Assembly (NCBI GenBank): GCA_001430745.1
Contig: KQ482042.1
Coordinates: forward strand, 1,157,705 to 1,167,845
Direction of reading: 5' to 3'
DNA: 10,141 bases
DNA from: Auxenochlorella pyrenoidosa
Lineage: Eukaryota; Chlorophyta; Trebouxiophyceae; Chlorellales; Chlorellaceae
A program made the position numbers and the translations under genes. This document shows positions 1 through 8,035 of the stretch, one piece after another. Numbering within the stretch: the stretch's first letter is position 1; the number at the start of each line of letters is the position of its first letter. The notes beneath the pieces are model-generated. The model ran no database searches, was not told where the DNA came from, and saw only the letters and a program-made list of their open reading frames with translations.

Positions 1-23
1 GGGNGGGGGGGGGGGGCGGGGGG
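1..23. repeat. Poly-G tract with an ambiguous base at window edge
   Basis: Twenty-one of the first 23 bases are G, with one N at position 4 and one C at 17. This may be a genuine homopolymer or a poorly resolved contig end, and it makes any reading frame through it unreliable. Confidence 0.75.
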
Positions 24-129
24 CCGAGCGGGCGGGAGGCGGGGGCAGGGTCGGCCTCCGGGGCGGCTCGCAGAGCAGGGCGAGGAAGGCTGTGTCAACC
101 CCGCCCTCAGTCAGCAGGCAGGCACAGAG
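1..129 (-). other. Possible further PDS5 exon at the left edge
   Basis: After an ACACAG acceptor (AG at 131-130), in the phase left by the preceding exon, the minus strand is open to the window edge. It reads LCACLLTEGG, VDTAFLALLCEPP and then a proline/arginine-rich tail. The position corresponds to the AICDLGL / TVCDVALCVI helix that follows in plant and human PDS5, and LCACLL could be that helix. The required intron would be only 66 nt, shorter than any other in the gene. The tail is generated by a poly-G tract with an ambiguous base at position 4, so this is weak. Confidence 0.3.
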
Positions 130-3100
130 CTGTGTCTCTCTTATTGGAGCGCTGCCAGAGCTCCCGAATTGGTGGGACCAGCGCCGCCTGCCCACCTGCG
201 TGCGTGGCTCCAGCGAGGCATCATCGCAGAACTTGAGGGAGCGCAGCATCTTGAGGAGGGCGGGCATGTGGCGCACCACCTCGGAGGGCGTGGTGGGATT
301 GTCTGGCGGCACCACCAGCACCTCCAGCGCAAACTGCAGAAAGAGCAGGGGGGCAAAACGGCGCTTGAACAGCGTGTCCAGTAGGGCAAGGCCGTCCTCG
401 TTGGAATAATGAAAAGCCCACTGCAGCTGTCGCAGCTAAACCCCCTGTTGCGCTGGTTCCCAGCTGCCTTGCGCGCCTGCAGCATGCCGGCAAAGGGCGT
501 GAAGGGCGTGCCGCCCGGGCCGTACACCTCCTCGCGCTCCTCCGGGTCCGCCTGGGCAAACTCCTGCAGCGCCTGCAGCGCCAAGGGCCAGGCATGCAAG
601 CAGAGCGGGTCGCTGGAAGCAAATGGCGGGGCAGATGGCCCGAAAGCCGAAGGCTTGCAGGCAGCGGCGAGCTACATGGGACTGTGGTGCTGCATGCAGT
701 TCGCGATGTGCTTCGAGGCGCCTCCTGCGCTCCTGCTGCGGGCTGGCTGCCGCGCCCGCCCCTGCCCCTGCCCCAAGCCCCCACCTCCTCGGTGGGGTAG
801 TCTGGGTGGTGTGCCAGCAGGAAGATGAGGAAGGGCAGCAGGAACTCAGGCATGTCGCCCAGCAGGCTGCCGCCACCGCCGCCAGCAGCAGCCTGCGCCT
901 GCGACAAGCGCGCCACTGCGGCCCTGCATACGCACAAAGAAAACCGCGCTGGCTATAAGCACGAGCACTGAACTCAGTCAGGCTCAGCACCTTTCTTGCA
1001 GCCTCCAGCAGCGGCCGCCATGGCTGGGCCCGGATGGTGCGCCCACCACCAGTGCTGCAGGGCCCCTGCCCCTGCGCCGGAAGCTTGCCTGCGGGTGATG
1101 ACGTAGTCTCGCAGCGCACGCAGCGCGGCCGCTCTGTTGCGGTCCTCCGGATCAATCGCCATGAGCGCCAGCACCGCCGCATACTTGGCGGCGCGCTGGG
1201 CAGACTGCGGGCAGGGGGCGGCGGTCAAAGGGCTGACTGGACAGCGGTGCATGGCAGGCTGCGAAAACAGCCTCTGGCAGACACGTGCTCACAGAGCATG
1301 TCTAGCCGACTGAGCACCTGCTAGGCCCGTTAGGAAGCCGATGGCAGATCTGTGCACGTCCCAACCTCTCGCCCCTGCTGGTCACCTGGCCCTTGTTGGT
1401 CAGCCAGCCCACGGCGCGCGCCAGCTTGGCAGTCATGGCCCGCCGAGTCTCCACCAGCGGCTCCTGCAGGGCAGGCAGGCAGAAGGTCGCAGGCATGCAG
1501 ACCTGGGGTGCAGGATGCACAGCCGGGAGCCAGCGCAGGGTTGTGCAGCCCGAGGGCCCGGTGCCACGGGCATGCATCAGCTGCATTCTGGATTCAAAGA
1601 TGCAGCTCTTTGGAGAGAGAGCCCCCTCGTCACCAAAGCACATGGAGCGCACCTGGAAGGTGAGCGCCAGGTTGGCATACAGGCTGGCCGGCATGGCCGA
1701 GTCGTAGGCGCGCGCCAGGCGCAGCAGGCCAGACACGGCAGAGAAACGCACCCAGGCTGCATCTGCAGAGCTCCAAGAGGACGGCACGGGTGGCACGCAT
1801 GCGGGTGGGCTGCTGGAGGCATGCTGCCGGCACTCTCTGTCTGCAGTTCGAACCCTGTGCCCGCCCACCCAACGCTCCCCTTCTCCCCTCCCACCTGTGC
1901 ACTCTAGCTCCTCTTCCGCCCCTGCCTCCTCGTCGCTGCCGCTGCCGCCGCCCTCCACGCGCCGCCTCTTGGACCCACGCTGCGGCTCGGCGTCGCTCGA
2001 GCGAGGGAAGCTGCAGAGTGAGGCAGGGGCGCGAGCCAGGCTAAACAACGGGCTCCACGTGTCCACAGCAGCACTCGATCTGGCTGAGAGGTGGTGTTGC
2101 AGAACAGCCTGGCTGGCGTGCTGGACAGCCCGCGCAGCGACAACCATCCAACTGCGCTCACACAAAGGCAAAAGGCTGGAACTGCTCCGCCTCCGCGTCT
2201 GTATCCAGCAGCTGCTCCAGCAGCTCCCACACAATCTGGGCACGCTCAATCATGGCCTGCACGGAAAGGGTGCAAGGGACACAGGGGGCACGCTTGCGTG
2301 ATGCAGAACGGTTCTTTGCTGGCGTGACGGTGCAAGCCTATCGCCACATCAAGGCCCGGTTGTGGCGCTGCGACAGCCCTCACCCGCGTGGGCTGCGCCC
2401 TGCTGCTGTCAGGGACCAGCGCCTGGCACAGCGTGCGCAGCGCAGCGCTCTTGAGCGCCGTGGTGGGCGAGGGGTGCCGCCACTTGCGCCCGGTCTTGGC
2501 TGCATCTACCGGCAGCAGCGGCTTGCCCCTGCAGGGGAAGCCGGCAGGCGGACCACGCCGTCAGCACGGTGTTGACACTGCCCCGCCACTCTGCCCATGC
2601 ATGCGCCTCTGATGCACCAGGCTGGTGCCCAGCGCCCGCAACCATCTTGCTTGGGCCGCAGCTGCACGCGCCACGCCCCAGCGCCGCCACTATCTTGCAC
2701 GCGGCCGTGGCCCCCGGCCCCCACCCCCACCGCGACACGTCAGCCTCCAGCAGGTCTGCCACCACAAAGTCCAGAACCTCGTCCGCCACGCGCTCAAAGG
2801 CGGCGGGCAGCAGGCGGCCCAGCATGGACAGCCCCTTGAGGGCCGCCAGCAGGCGCGCGTGCGAGCGCAGCGTGGCGGGGGCCTGCAACATGGGGTGTGG
2901 CAGGGAGAGGCAGGCCATGAGGCAGCGGTCTGGTGCGGGCAGCCGGCAGGCTGGCATGCGTCTGGCATTCAGTAGAATTCCACCCAAGCTTACATTGCTG
3001 GGCTAAGTCCTGCGGCATGCCCCACCTTCAGCTGCGCCACCAGCTTGTCTGCGAGCTCAGCGGCCACGGGGGCTGCGCGCTCCGCGCCCAGCACCGCCAC

Positions 3101-6100
3101 CAGCGCCTTGACAGCCGCCTTGACGCCCGCGGGGCTCCCCTCTGTGCACATGCCCGTCAGCTTGCCAGGCAGCTGAGCGTGGGGAGGAGCCACAGGGGCG
3201 GGTGGACAACGGGCACGTCAGTGAGAGAGCAAATGGACAGGGGATGTTGGGTGGAAGATGCTTCTGCAAACCAGGCAGCTGCACGCTCCCGTGATGCCCC
3301 GGTGCGCCCTGCCCCGCGCCTCACCGACTTGGGCACGGGCTGCTTGGCGGCGGCGCAGTGCGCCAGCATGGGCCGCGCCGCGCGCGCCAGCACCTTGGCC
3401 GCGCACTCGGCCAGCAGGGGGTCGTCGGCATCAAACATCGCCACCAGAGGGGCCATGCTCTGCCAGGGGAGAAGGTGTACAGGCGGGCAGGGCTCACAAT
3501 GCGGTGGCCTCATGCAGTACAAGGCAAGCATAGTCACCAGGAGGTAAATGTAGGTGCAGAGGCAGCAGGTGGGCGGCTGGCAGCACAGCAGCGCGAGGGG
3601 CATGCCCTGCGGCGTTGCAGCTCATGCGGCCCACCTGCGCCAGCAGCTGCGGCGACGCCCCCGCAACGTCCACCAGGAAGTGCTGGACTGCAGGCAGCAG
3701 GGCAGGGGCCAGTGGGTGGACACACAAGAGCAACCAGGCGGGCCCATGAGTATCAAAGCGGCTGCCCCTTATGACGATGCCCTCGCATCCTGATCGGGCC
3801 CAGCTAGCTTCCAAAGCGCCCGACAGCAGCAGCAGGCTGCGCACCTTCCTCGCTCTGCGCAGCTGCATCCATGGCGGCTTGCAGCACCTCTGGCGAGAGC
3901 AGGTTGGGGGTGAGGCGCGCCACCAGGGCGCGCGACAGGTCGGCGGCAGGCCCCTTGGAGCCCACGCGCTGCATCACGTCCTTGCCGGCTGTAAGCCAGG
4001 AGGGCAGGCAGGGAGGCCAAGTGCATGGCAAGGGTCAGAGAGCCGGGCACTGGGGGCCGATGAAGCAGGCGTGGCAGCAGCCCCCTTGCAGCAGCGACCT
4101 GCAAGCCTAGACACGAGAGGACACCAAACCTGTCTGGCCACAACACTGTTCCCACCTGCGAGCGCGTCCTTGAAGGGGCAGCCAAACATGGCCATGGTGG
4201 ACAGGCCCTTGAAGATGTGGTTGTCCTTCTGCTCCAGCAGCTTCTGCAGGCCTGCAAGGGGGCAAGGTGGGCAGCACGCAGGCAGGGGTGGTGGGCAGGC
4301 TGGCTCTGCCAGCAGGCATGCATAGCAGCCGGCCAGTGGCAACGACCTCCGGGACGCAGCAGCTGTTATGCGAGGAGCACAGCGCCCGTTCCCTGGGCGT
4401 GCCTATCCCAGGCACTGCCATGACCTCTCACCGTCCTCAGGCCGGCTGACGTCCTTGAGCACAGTCGCCAGCTCGTGCACCAGCGACTGCAGCCGCGCCT
4501 CTGGGTCCGCCACCTGTGCTGCGCCACCGCCGCCGCCGGCTGTCAGCAGCGAGCCCGAGGGCGCTGGGCCGCCCGCAGGGCCCGCCCCCATGGAGCTGCC
4601 CGCCCCCGCCAGGCTGGAGGCGCGCTTGTCCTTGGCTGCGCCGCGCAGCGCCACCAGCAGTTGCACCTGGCGCTGCATGGCGGCCTTGCCCTGCAGGATG
4701 CGCACCAGCATGGGGCGGTGCTCCTCGCCTGCGGGGTGAAAGCGGGGCAACACGGGCAGGCGGGAAGCAAGGCGTGGTGGGTTCGAGGTGGGAGCTGAGG
4801 ACAGCGTCGCAGGGCACGCAGTTCATGCCAGTGTACATGACCGGCAGCCGAGCAGGCTCAGGACCTGATCCACGACAGATCCCTTGGGACCTCTTGCCAG
4901 GCAGCCCGTCCAGCCCGCCCCTCGCTCACCGGCCTGGCGCCACATGGCCGCCCACCAGCGCGCCGCCCCCGCCGGCGGCAGCTTAGGCGGGAAGACGCCC
5001 GACCGGAAGACGGTGTCGAAGATGTGCGCCCCCAGCTCGGTGTCGCGCACCGCAATGTTGCACAGCACCAGGGGTATCGACAGGATGGCGCCGCGCGGCG
5101 GCGCGTGCGCGGGGCTCTCCCCCGCCAACAGCACCCAGCAGCGCAGCAGGCTGCCCAGCTGCGTCGCCGCCTCGCGCCGTACCCCCATCTTCTTGTCACG
5201 CAGCCGCGCCACCAGGCATCCCAGCACCTGGCCGCGCCCCTCGGTGTGCTGGCTGGAGGCCAGGCCCGGGCGGCGCTGCAGCAGCGCGCCCACCGCGCCC
5301 ACCGCCGCCCTCCTCACGCCGTCGTCAACATCGTAGAGCCGCCCCACGGCGGCGCGCACCACGGCTGCCTGCCGCGCCTCGCTGCCCTCGCAGGCGTCCA
5401 CCAGCGGCCCGGCATACTCCAACACCCTGCGCCGCACCTCGGCCTGCAGGGCGCGGGCGAGGCAGGGACGCCAGCTGGAGCGGTGCCGCTGCCGGCGGCA
5501 GCTCTCCCCCCTGCCTGCCCTTGCTGCCCGGGCCGCCCAGGCATGGCCACCCTCCCCCCAGCCCGCCCACTCGGGCTCGCCTCCTTGTCGCAGGCGCGGC
5601 CCAGCAGGCCCTCCAGCAGTGCGGGGTACTCTGCGATGATGGCGGCCCCACTGCGGTGCTGCGTGAACAGGCGGGCCACCAGGTCCACGGTGGGGCCCCG
5701 CTTGGCGCCCTCCCCATCCGCCTCCAGCTCGTCCCGCAGCAGCGGCAGCAGCGGCAGCAGCGCCTGCGGCACCGTCTCGTGGATCTGGCGGGGAGCAAGG
5801 GGGAGGGGTGAGCAGGGCGGCGGGGCTTGAACTGCAGCACGCTCGCCTGCAGGGCTTAAAGGGGACAGGATGCAGCGGCACGGCGGCGCCCACCGCTGCT
5901 GTGCCCCTCCTGCACAGCAGCGCCCCATGGTGCAGCCTCCGGCCCCCAGCCAGCACCCACCGCGTAGAAGAGCGAGTGGTAGTCGCCCTTGAGCTCGCTG
6001 TCGGTGCGGGCGCCCGTCAGCAGGGCAGTCAGGAACTTTTGCAGGTAGGGCTGGACCTGCAGGTCAGTGCACAGGGGGGCAGAGCCGGGGAGGGGGGAGC

Positions 6101-7783
6101 AGCGCACTGAGGCAGATGCCTTGACCCTTGGGTGCCGTGCACTACCTAGAACGGCTTGCGCAACTCACAGCTGGGCCCTTAAAACCAGCTTCTGTGTGCA
6201 CTCACCGTCGTCTCCGTTCGCTGCAGCAGCGCGGCTGCCAAGGCGTGGCCTGCCAGCGACTCGGCGCGGTGGCCTGGCAGCAGGCGAGTCAGCAGCACAT
6301 CCAGCTGAGCCTGCAGGCGGGCAGTTGGGGGCGGGCGGAGGGCCTCTGCACGCGACACAGCTGCACATGGCGGGCGCACCCAGCCAGTCAGAGGAGCAGA
6401 CAAAGGACCAAGTCAAGAGCCCACTCGGGCGCGCCGGTCGTAGCTGCGTGCGCCGGCTTGCCTGCGGCAGGTCATCCGCTTCCTCCACCATGCTGCGCAG
6501 CAGCTCCAGCACCGTGCTGTGCAGCATCTCGGCATTCTCCCCGCTGCAGGGCGACCAGGCGGTCAGGGGCACGGATGGAAGGCAGGGCAGGGCAGCACCC
6601 AGCAATACAGCCCCTGCAAGCAGGCAGCAGCGGCACCCTGCCAATGCCCGCCGCCTGCGCTCACTTGACCACGTCCAGGAGGGTGCTGAACAGGCTGACC
6701 GTCAGCTCCTCCCAGCTGGGCAGGTCCAGAATGAGCAGCGAGCACTTGACCTGCCGTGGGGGAGCGCAGCAGAGGCGCACCGGGATGGCACGTCTGCTTA
6801 GCAATTGGCACATCAGACCCTCAGAACAGTGCAGGATAGCGCTTTGCACGTGAGCAGCAGTGCCTGGGCCCACTCTGCGCCTGCTGCCTCCAAGCGTTGC
6901 GCCTGCTCAGGGGGGCACCCACCTGGCTGACGGTCTCCAGGGTGGAGAGGCAGAGCTGGAAGTGAGGCGAGGCCGGGTCGTCCAGCTCGCTGTACACGCT
7001 ATTGAAGAGCACGAAAATGCTCTGCAGCGCGGCCGGTTGAGACAGGAGCGGTGGTTGCAATCGCTGCGGATGCCGCTGGCACTCTGGTTCTGCAAAGTGC
7101 ACCCACAACACAACCGACATGCACGCACTCATTTGAGCGACAGGCCGCTGCGCACCAGTCAGGGCAGTGCCACTAAGCTGCAAACGGCACGCCAGCTGCA
7201 ACCTCTGGCATCTACACCGCGGGTTTCCCGCCGTTGCAAATCGCAACAAGGCCCACCTGAAGCTGCTCATCCGAGTATGGCGTATCAGGTGCATTCAGCC
7301 GCAGGATATGGCACAGGCACAGGGCCGCATACAGCCGCACCTCCTGCAGCAGGAGCAAAGGAAAGGGCTCGAGAGAAGCCTGAGGAACCAAGTGCAGCTG
7401 CAGTGCACCCCTCGCCGCCACTCGCCCGCCGTACCCACCGCGCCGCCCACTCACCTTGTCCTTGTGGTGCAACAGCTGCGGCGAGCCCAGCGCCTTGGCC
7501 AGGTCGCGAGAGGCGAGCTTGGCACCCTCGGAGCTTTGAGCTGCCTCGGCCAGGTGCTCGCCGGCGCTCTGCAGTGGTGGGGGCGCGACGACAGGCTGCG
7601 ATCACTTTCTGTAGCTTTCGAACCACTGATCGGCACCCACAGCTGCCCCAAGCTCACTCTGAGGGTCCTCAGCAGCTGGTCCTTGCCCAGTTTGGCGCCC
7701 AGCAGCGCCTTGCCGGCGCGCTGCAAAGCCTCGTGGCCATCCTCATCGTCCTGGAACTCGTAGGAGGAGCGTCGCGGCGCCAT
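1..7783 (-). CDS. PDS5: PDS5-family sister chromatid cohesion protein (multi-exon, 3' end beyond window)
   Basis: This is the nuclear HEAT-repeat regulator that binds the cohesin kleisin and controls cohesin establishment and release. The start is the ATG at 7783 (MAPRRSSYEFQDDEDG). Exons, given high to low: 7783-7658, 7568-7455, 7343-7257, 7021-6923, 6750-6665, 6543-6462, 6310-6206, 6056-5961, 5784-5581, 5443-4930, 4728-4432, 4251-4156, 3988-3845, 3687-3635, 3459-3325, 3172-3026, 2882-2731, 2528-2384, 2256-2162, 2010-1895, 1762-1653, 1463-1386, 1204-1089, 923-785, then tentatively 572-477 and 333-196. Exon phases agree at every join from exon 1 to exon 24. Diagnostic stretches include HHKDKEVRLYAALCLCHILR followed by APDTPY (the family's APDAPY motif), PSWEELTVSLFSTLLDVV, VLALMAIDPEDRNRAAALR and MPEFLLPFLIFLLAHHPDYP. 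The approximately 1,190 residues fit PDS5, which usually has 1,200-1,600. No stop codon ends the last exon, so the gene runs off the left edge. The family call is firm; individual splice sites are inferred. Confidence 0.92.
196..572 (-). other. PDS5: PDS5 exons 25-26, splice structure uncertain (residues ~1113-1190)
   Basis: Exon 25 reads ALQEFAQADPEEREEVYGPG and onward to TPFAGMLQ (572-477; a start at 563 also works). The terminal block FALEVLVVPPDNPTTPSEVV, then MPALLKMLRSLKFCDD, ends at a GTGGGC donor (exon end 196) and matches human PDS5 FMLEVLMTK...AENIKLTRDA. Three models connect them in frame. (a) GC donor after 477 to the acceptor before 333 gives FTPFAGMLQ-FALEVLV, which aligns without gaps to plant YEPIYRQLHFTLSILV; the intron is 143 nt. 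(b) GT donor after 528 to an acceptor before 420 or 435 gives LRQLQWAFHYSNEDG and onward; the intron is 107 or 92 nt. (c) GC donor after 477 to 420 gives an intron of only 56 nt. I favour (a) on family similarity, but the segment 420-334 is open and protein-like. Confidence 0.6.
785..2256 (-). other. PDS5: PDS5 exons 19-24: C-terminal HEAT region with acidic/basic loop (residues ~895-1112)
   Basis: Exon 19 (AMIERAQIVWELLEQLLDTD) is followed by exon 20, a charged loop: SKRRRVE, then a Gly/Ser stretch, then an acidic DEEAGAEEELE. The basic run could act as a nuclear localisation signal (inference). Exon 21 (AAWVRFSAVSGLLRLARAYD) matches plant AHLRLAAAKAVLRLSRHWD. Exon 22 gives EPLVETRRAMTAKLARAVGW. 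Exon 23 gives AKYAAVLALMAIDPEDRNRA. Exon 24 holds the conserved MPEFLLPFLIFLLAHHPDYP, close to human LPEYVVPYMIHLLAHDPDF. The exon 23/24 join works in phase 2 with a GC donor (donor at 1088, acceptor ending at 924), giving VITRR-AAVARLSQ. Confidence 0.86.
2384..4728 (-). other. PDS5: PDS5 exons 11-18: middle HEAT region (residues ~505-894)
   Basis: Exons 11-18 use GT donors and AG acceptors. The joins of exons 10/11, 11/12, 12/13 and 13/14 are all phase 1, 17/18 is phase 2, and the rest are phase 0. Exon 11 has the amphipathic helix GKAAMQRQVQLLVALRGAAK, followed by a Gly/Ser/Ala/Pro-rich loop of about 35 residues (roughly 540-575) that looks lineage-specific. Exon 12 (GLQKLLEQKDNHIFKGLSTM) matches the plant PDS5 segment LKDANIWKIL. 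Exons 13-18 give further HEAT units (APLVAMFDADDPLLAECAAK; AGVKAAVKALVAVLGAERAA; LPAAFERVADEVLDFVVADL; TALKSAALRTLCQALVPD), corresponding in order to the plant PDS5 C-terminal half. Confidence 0.86.
4930..5443 (-). other. PDS5: PDS5 exon 10: unusually long central HEAT exon (residues ~334-505)
   Basis: A single open block of 514 nt is about four times the gene's usual exon. It begins AEVRRRVLEYAGPLVDACEG after a CTGCAG acceptor and ends MWRQAG at a GTGAGC donor (phase 1). It codes for repeated amphipathic helices with the Val-Arg-Arg spacing typical of HEAT units: AEVRRRVLEY, DGVRRAAVGAVGALLQR, MGVRREAATQLGSLLR. The later part (GAHIFDTVFRSGVFPPKLPP) corresponds to the region of PDS5 proteins just before the helix that carries the long Gln-rich segment. 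All codons are strongly GC-ending. I find no internal intron that would improve the protein. Confidence 0.87.
5581..7783 (-). other. PDS5: PDS5 exons 1-9: N-terminal HEAT region (residues ~1-333)
   Basis: Nine small exons (42, 38, 29, 33, 28.7, 27.3, 35, 32 and 68 codons) are separated by introns of 89-235 nt. Joins are mostly phase 0; only the exon 5/6 join is phase 2 and makes an Asn codon. The most family-specific sequence is here: LLHHKDK is joined to EVRLYAALCLCHILRLNAPDTPYSDEQLQ (residues ~74-109), which resembles the PDS5 motif VRLYVA..DILRI.APEAPY. Helical HEAT units follow (IFVLFNSVYSELDDPASPHF; VQPYLQKFLTALLTG; PALLEGLLGRACDKE). Intron 6 (donor at 6461) and intron 9 (donor at 5580) need a GC donor to keep frame. 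In yeast and human, this N-terminal region contacts the kleisin and Wapl; for this protein that is family knowledge only. Confidence 0.88.
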
Positions 7784-8035
7784 AGCGTTCCCAGCGGCCC
7801 CCGCTTTCAAGAGCGCCAGACGCGAACAGCCGAGGTGCGATCGCGCATAGCCGGCCTGTCACAAAGGTGTGGCACAGCGGAATCTGAGCGCTGCACGCTG
7901 CAGGGGACAGCAAGAAGTCACTTTTCTTTTGCTGCTGTGTCGTGCTGGGCTGCACTGCCAGTGGGCTCTGTGCTGAATTCTACCTTTCCAGCATATTTGC
8001 AAGCTCTTCTCCAGACAGCGCTGGCCGAGGCAGCC
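7784..8035. promoter_or_regulatory. Shared bidirectional promoter / 5' UTR region between PDS5 and SPT5
   Basis: These 252 bp separate the two divergent start codons and must contain both 5' UTRs and both core promoters unless the promoters overlap the genes. It is the least GC-rich part of the window, with a T-rich tract near 7919-7930 (cttttctttt) and gcatatttgc at 7991-8000. No convincing TATA box is placed for either gene. There is a GCGATCGC palindrome at 7837-7844. No ATG occurs on the plus strand before 8036. On the minus strand there are upstream ATGs at 7848 and 7994. That the promoter is bidirectional is inferred from the gene layout. Confidence 0.7.
7807..7848 (-). other. Short upstream ORF on the PDS5 side
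   Basis: An ATG at 7848 opens 13 codons (MRDRTSAVRVWRS) and stops with TGA 23 nt before the PDS5 start. It would lie in the leader if transcription starts above 7848. A second, four-codon ORF (MLER) starts at 7994. Whether either is transcribed or translated cannot be seen from the sequence. Confidence 0.35.

Noticed and set aside
985..1036. A possible extra PDS5 exon between exons 23 and 24 (STGGGRTIRAQPWRPLLEAARK).
   Set aside because: It can be spliced in only by using a different acceptor for exon 24. Skipping it joins exon 23 to exon 24 in phase 2 and gives VITRR-AAVARLSQ, which matches the spacing in human PDS5 (ISIRREYIKQNP then LLSLLPEYVVPY).
436..1182. Long minus-strand frames of about 240 codons overlapping the PDS5 3' exons.
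   Set aside because: They read the real exons out of frame and run through introns. Their Cys/Arg/Ala-rich translations are typical shadow frames in GC-rich DNA.
1302..2249. A single 315-codon minus-strand open frame, considered as a separate gene.
   Set aside because: It contains PDS5 exons 20-22 joined through two open, multiple-of-three introns, plus unrelated sequence at both ends. The conserved PDS5 segments match only after removing those introns.
7837..7844. GCGATCGC palindrome as a regulatory operator.
   Set aside because: A single 8-bp palindrome in GC-rich DNA has no support here; the motif is well known as an over-represented word in cyanobacteria, but this is a eukaryotic nuclear region.
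7991..8000. gcatatttgc as a TATA box for SPT5.
   Set aside because: It is not a TATA consensus and lies only about 36 bp before the start codon, leaving almost no room for a leader.
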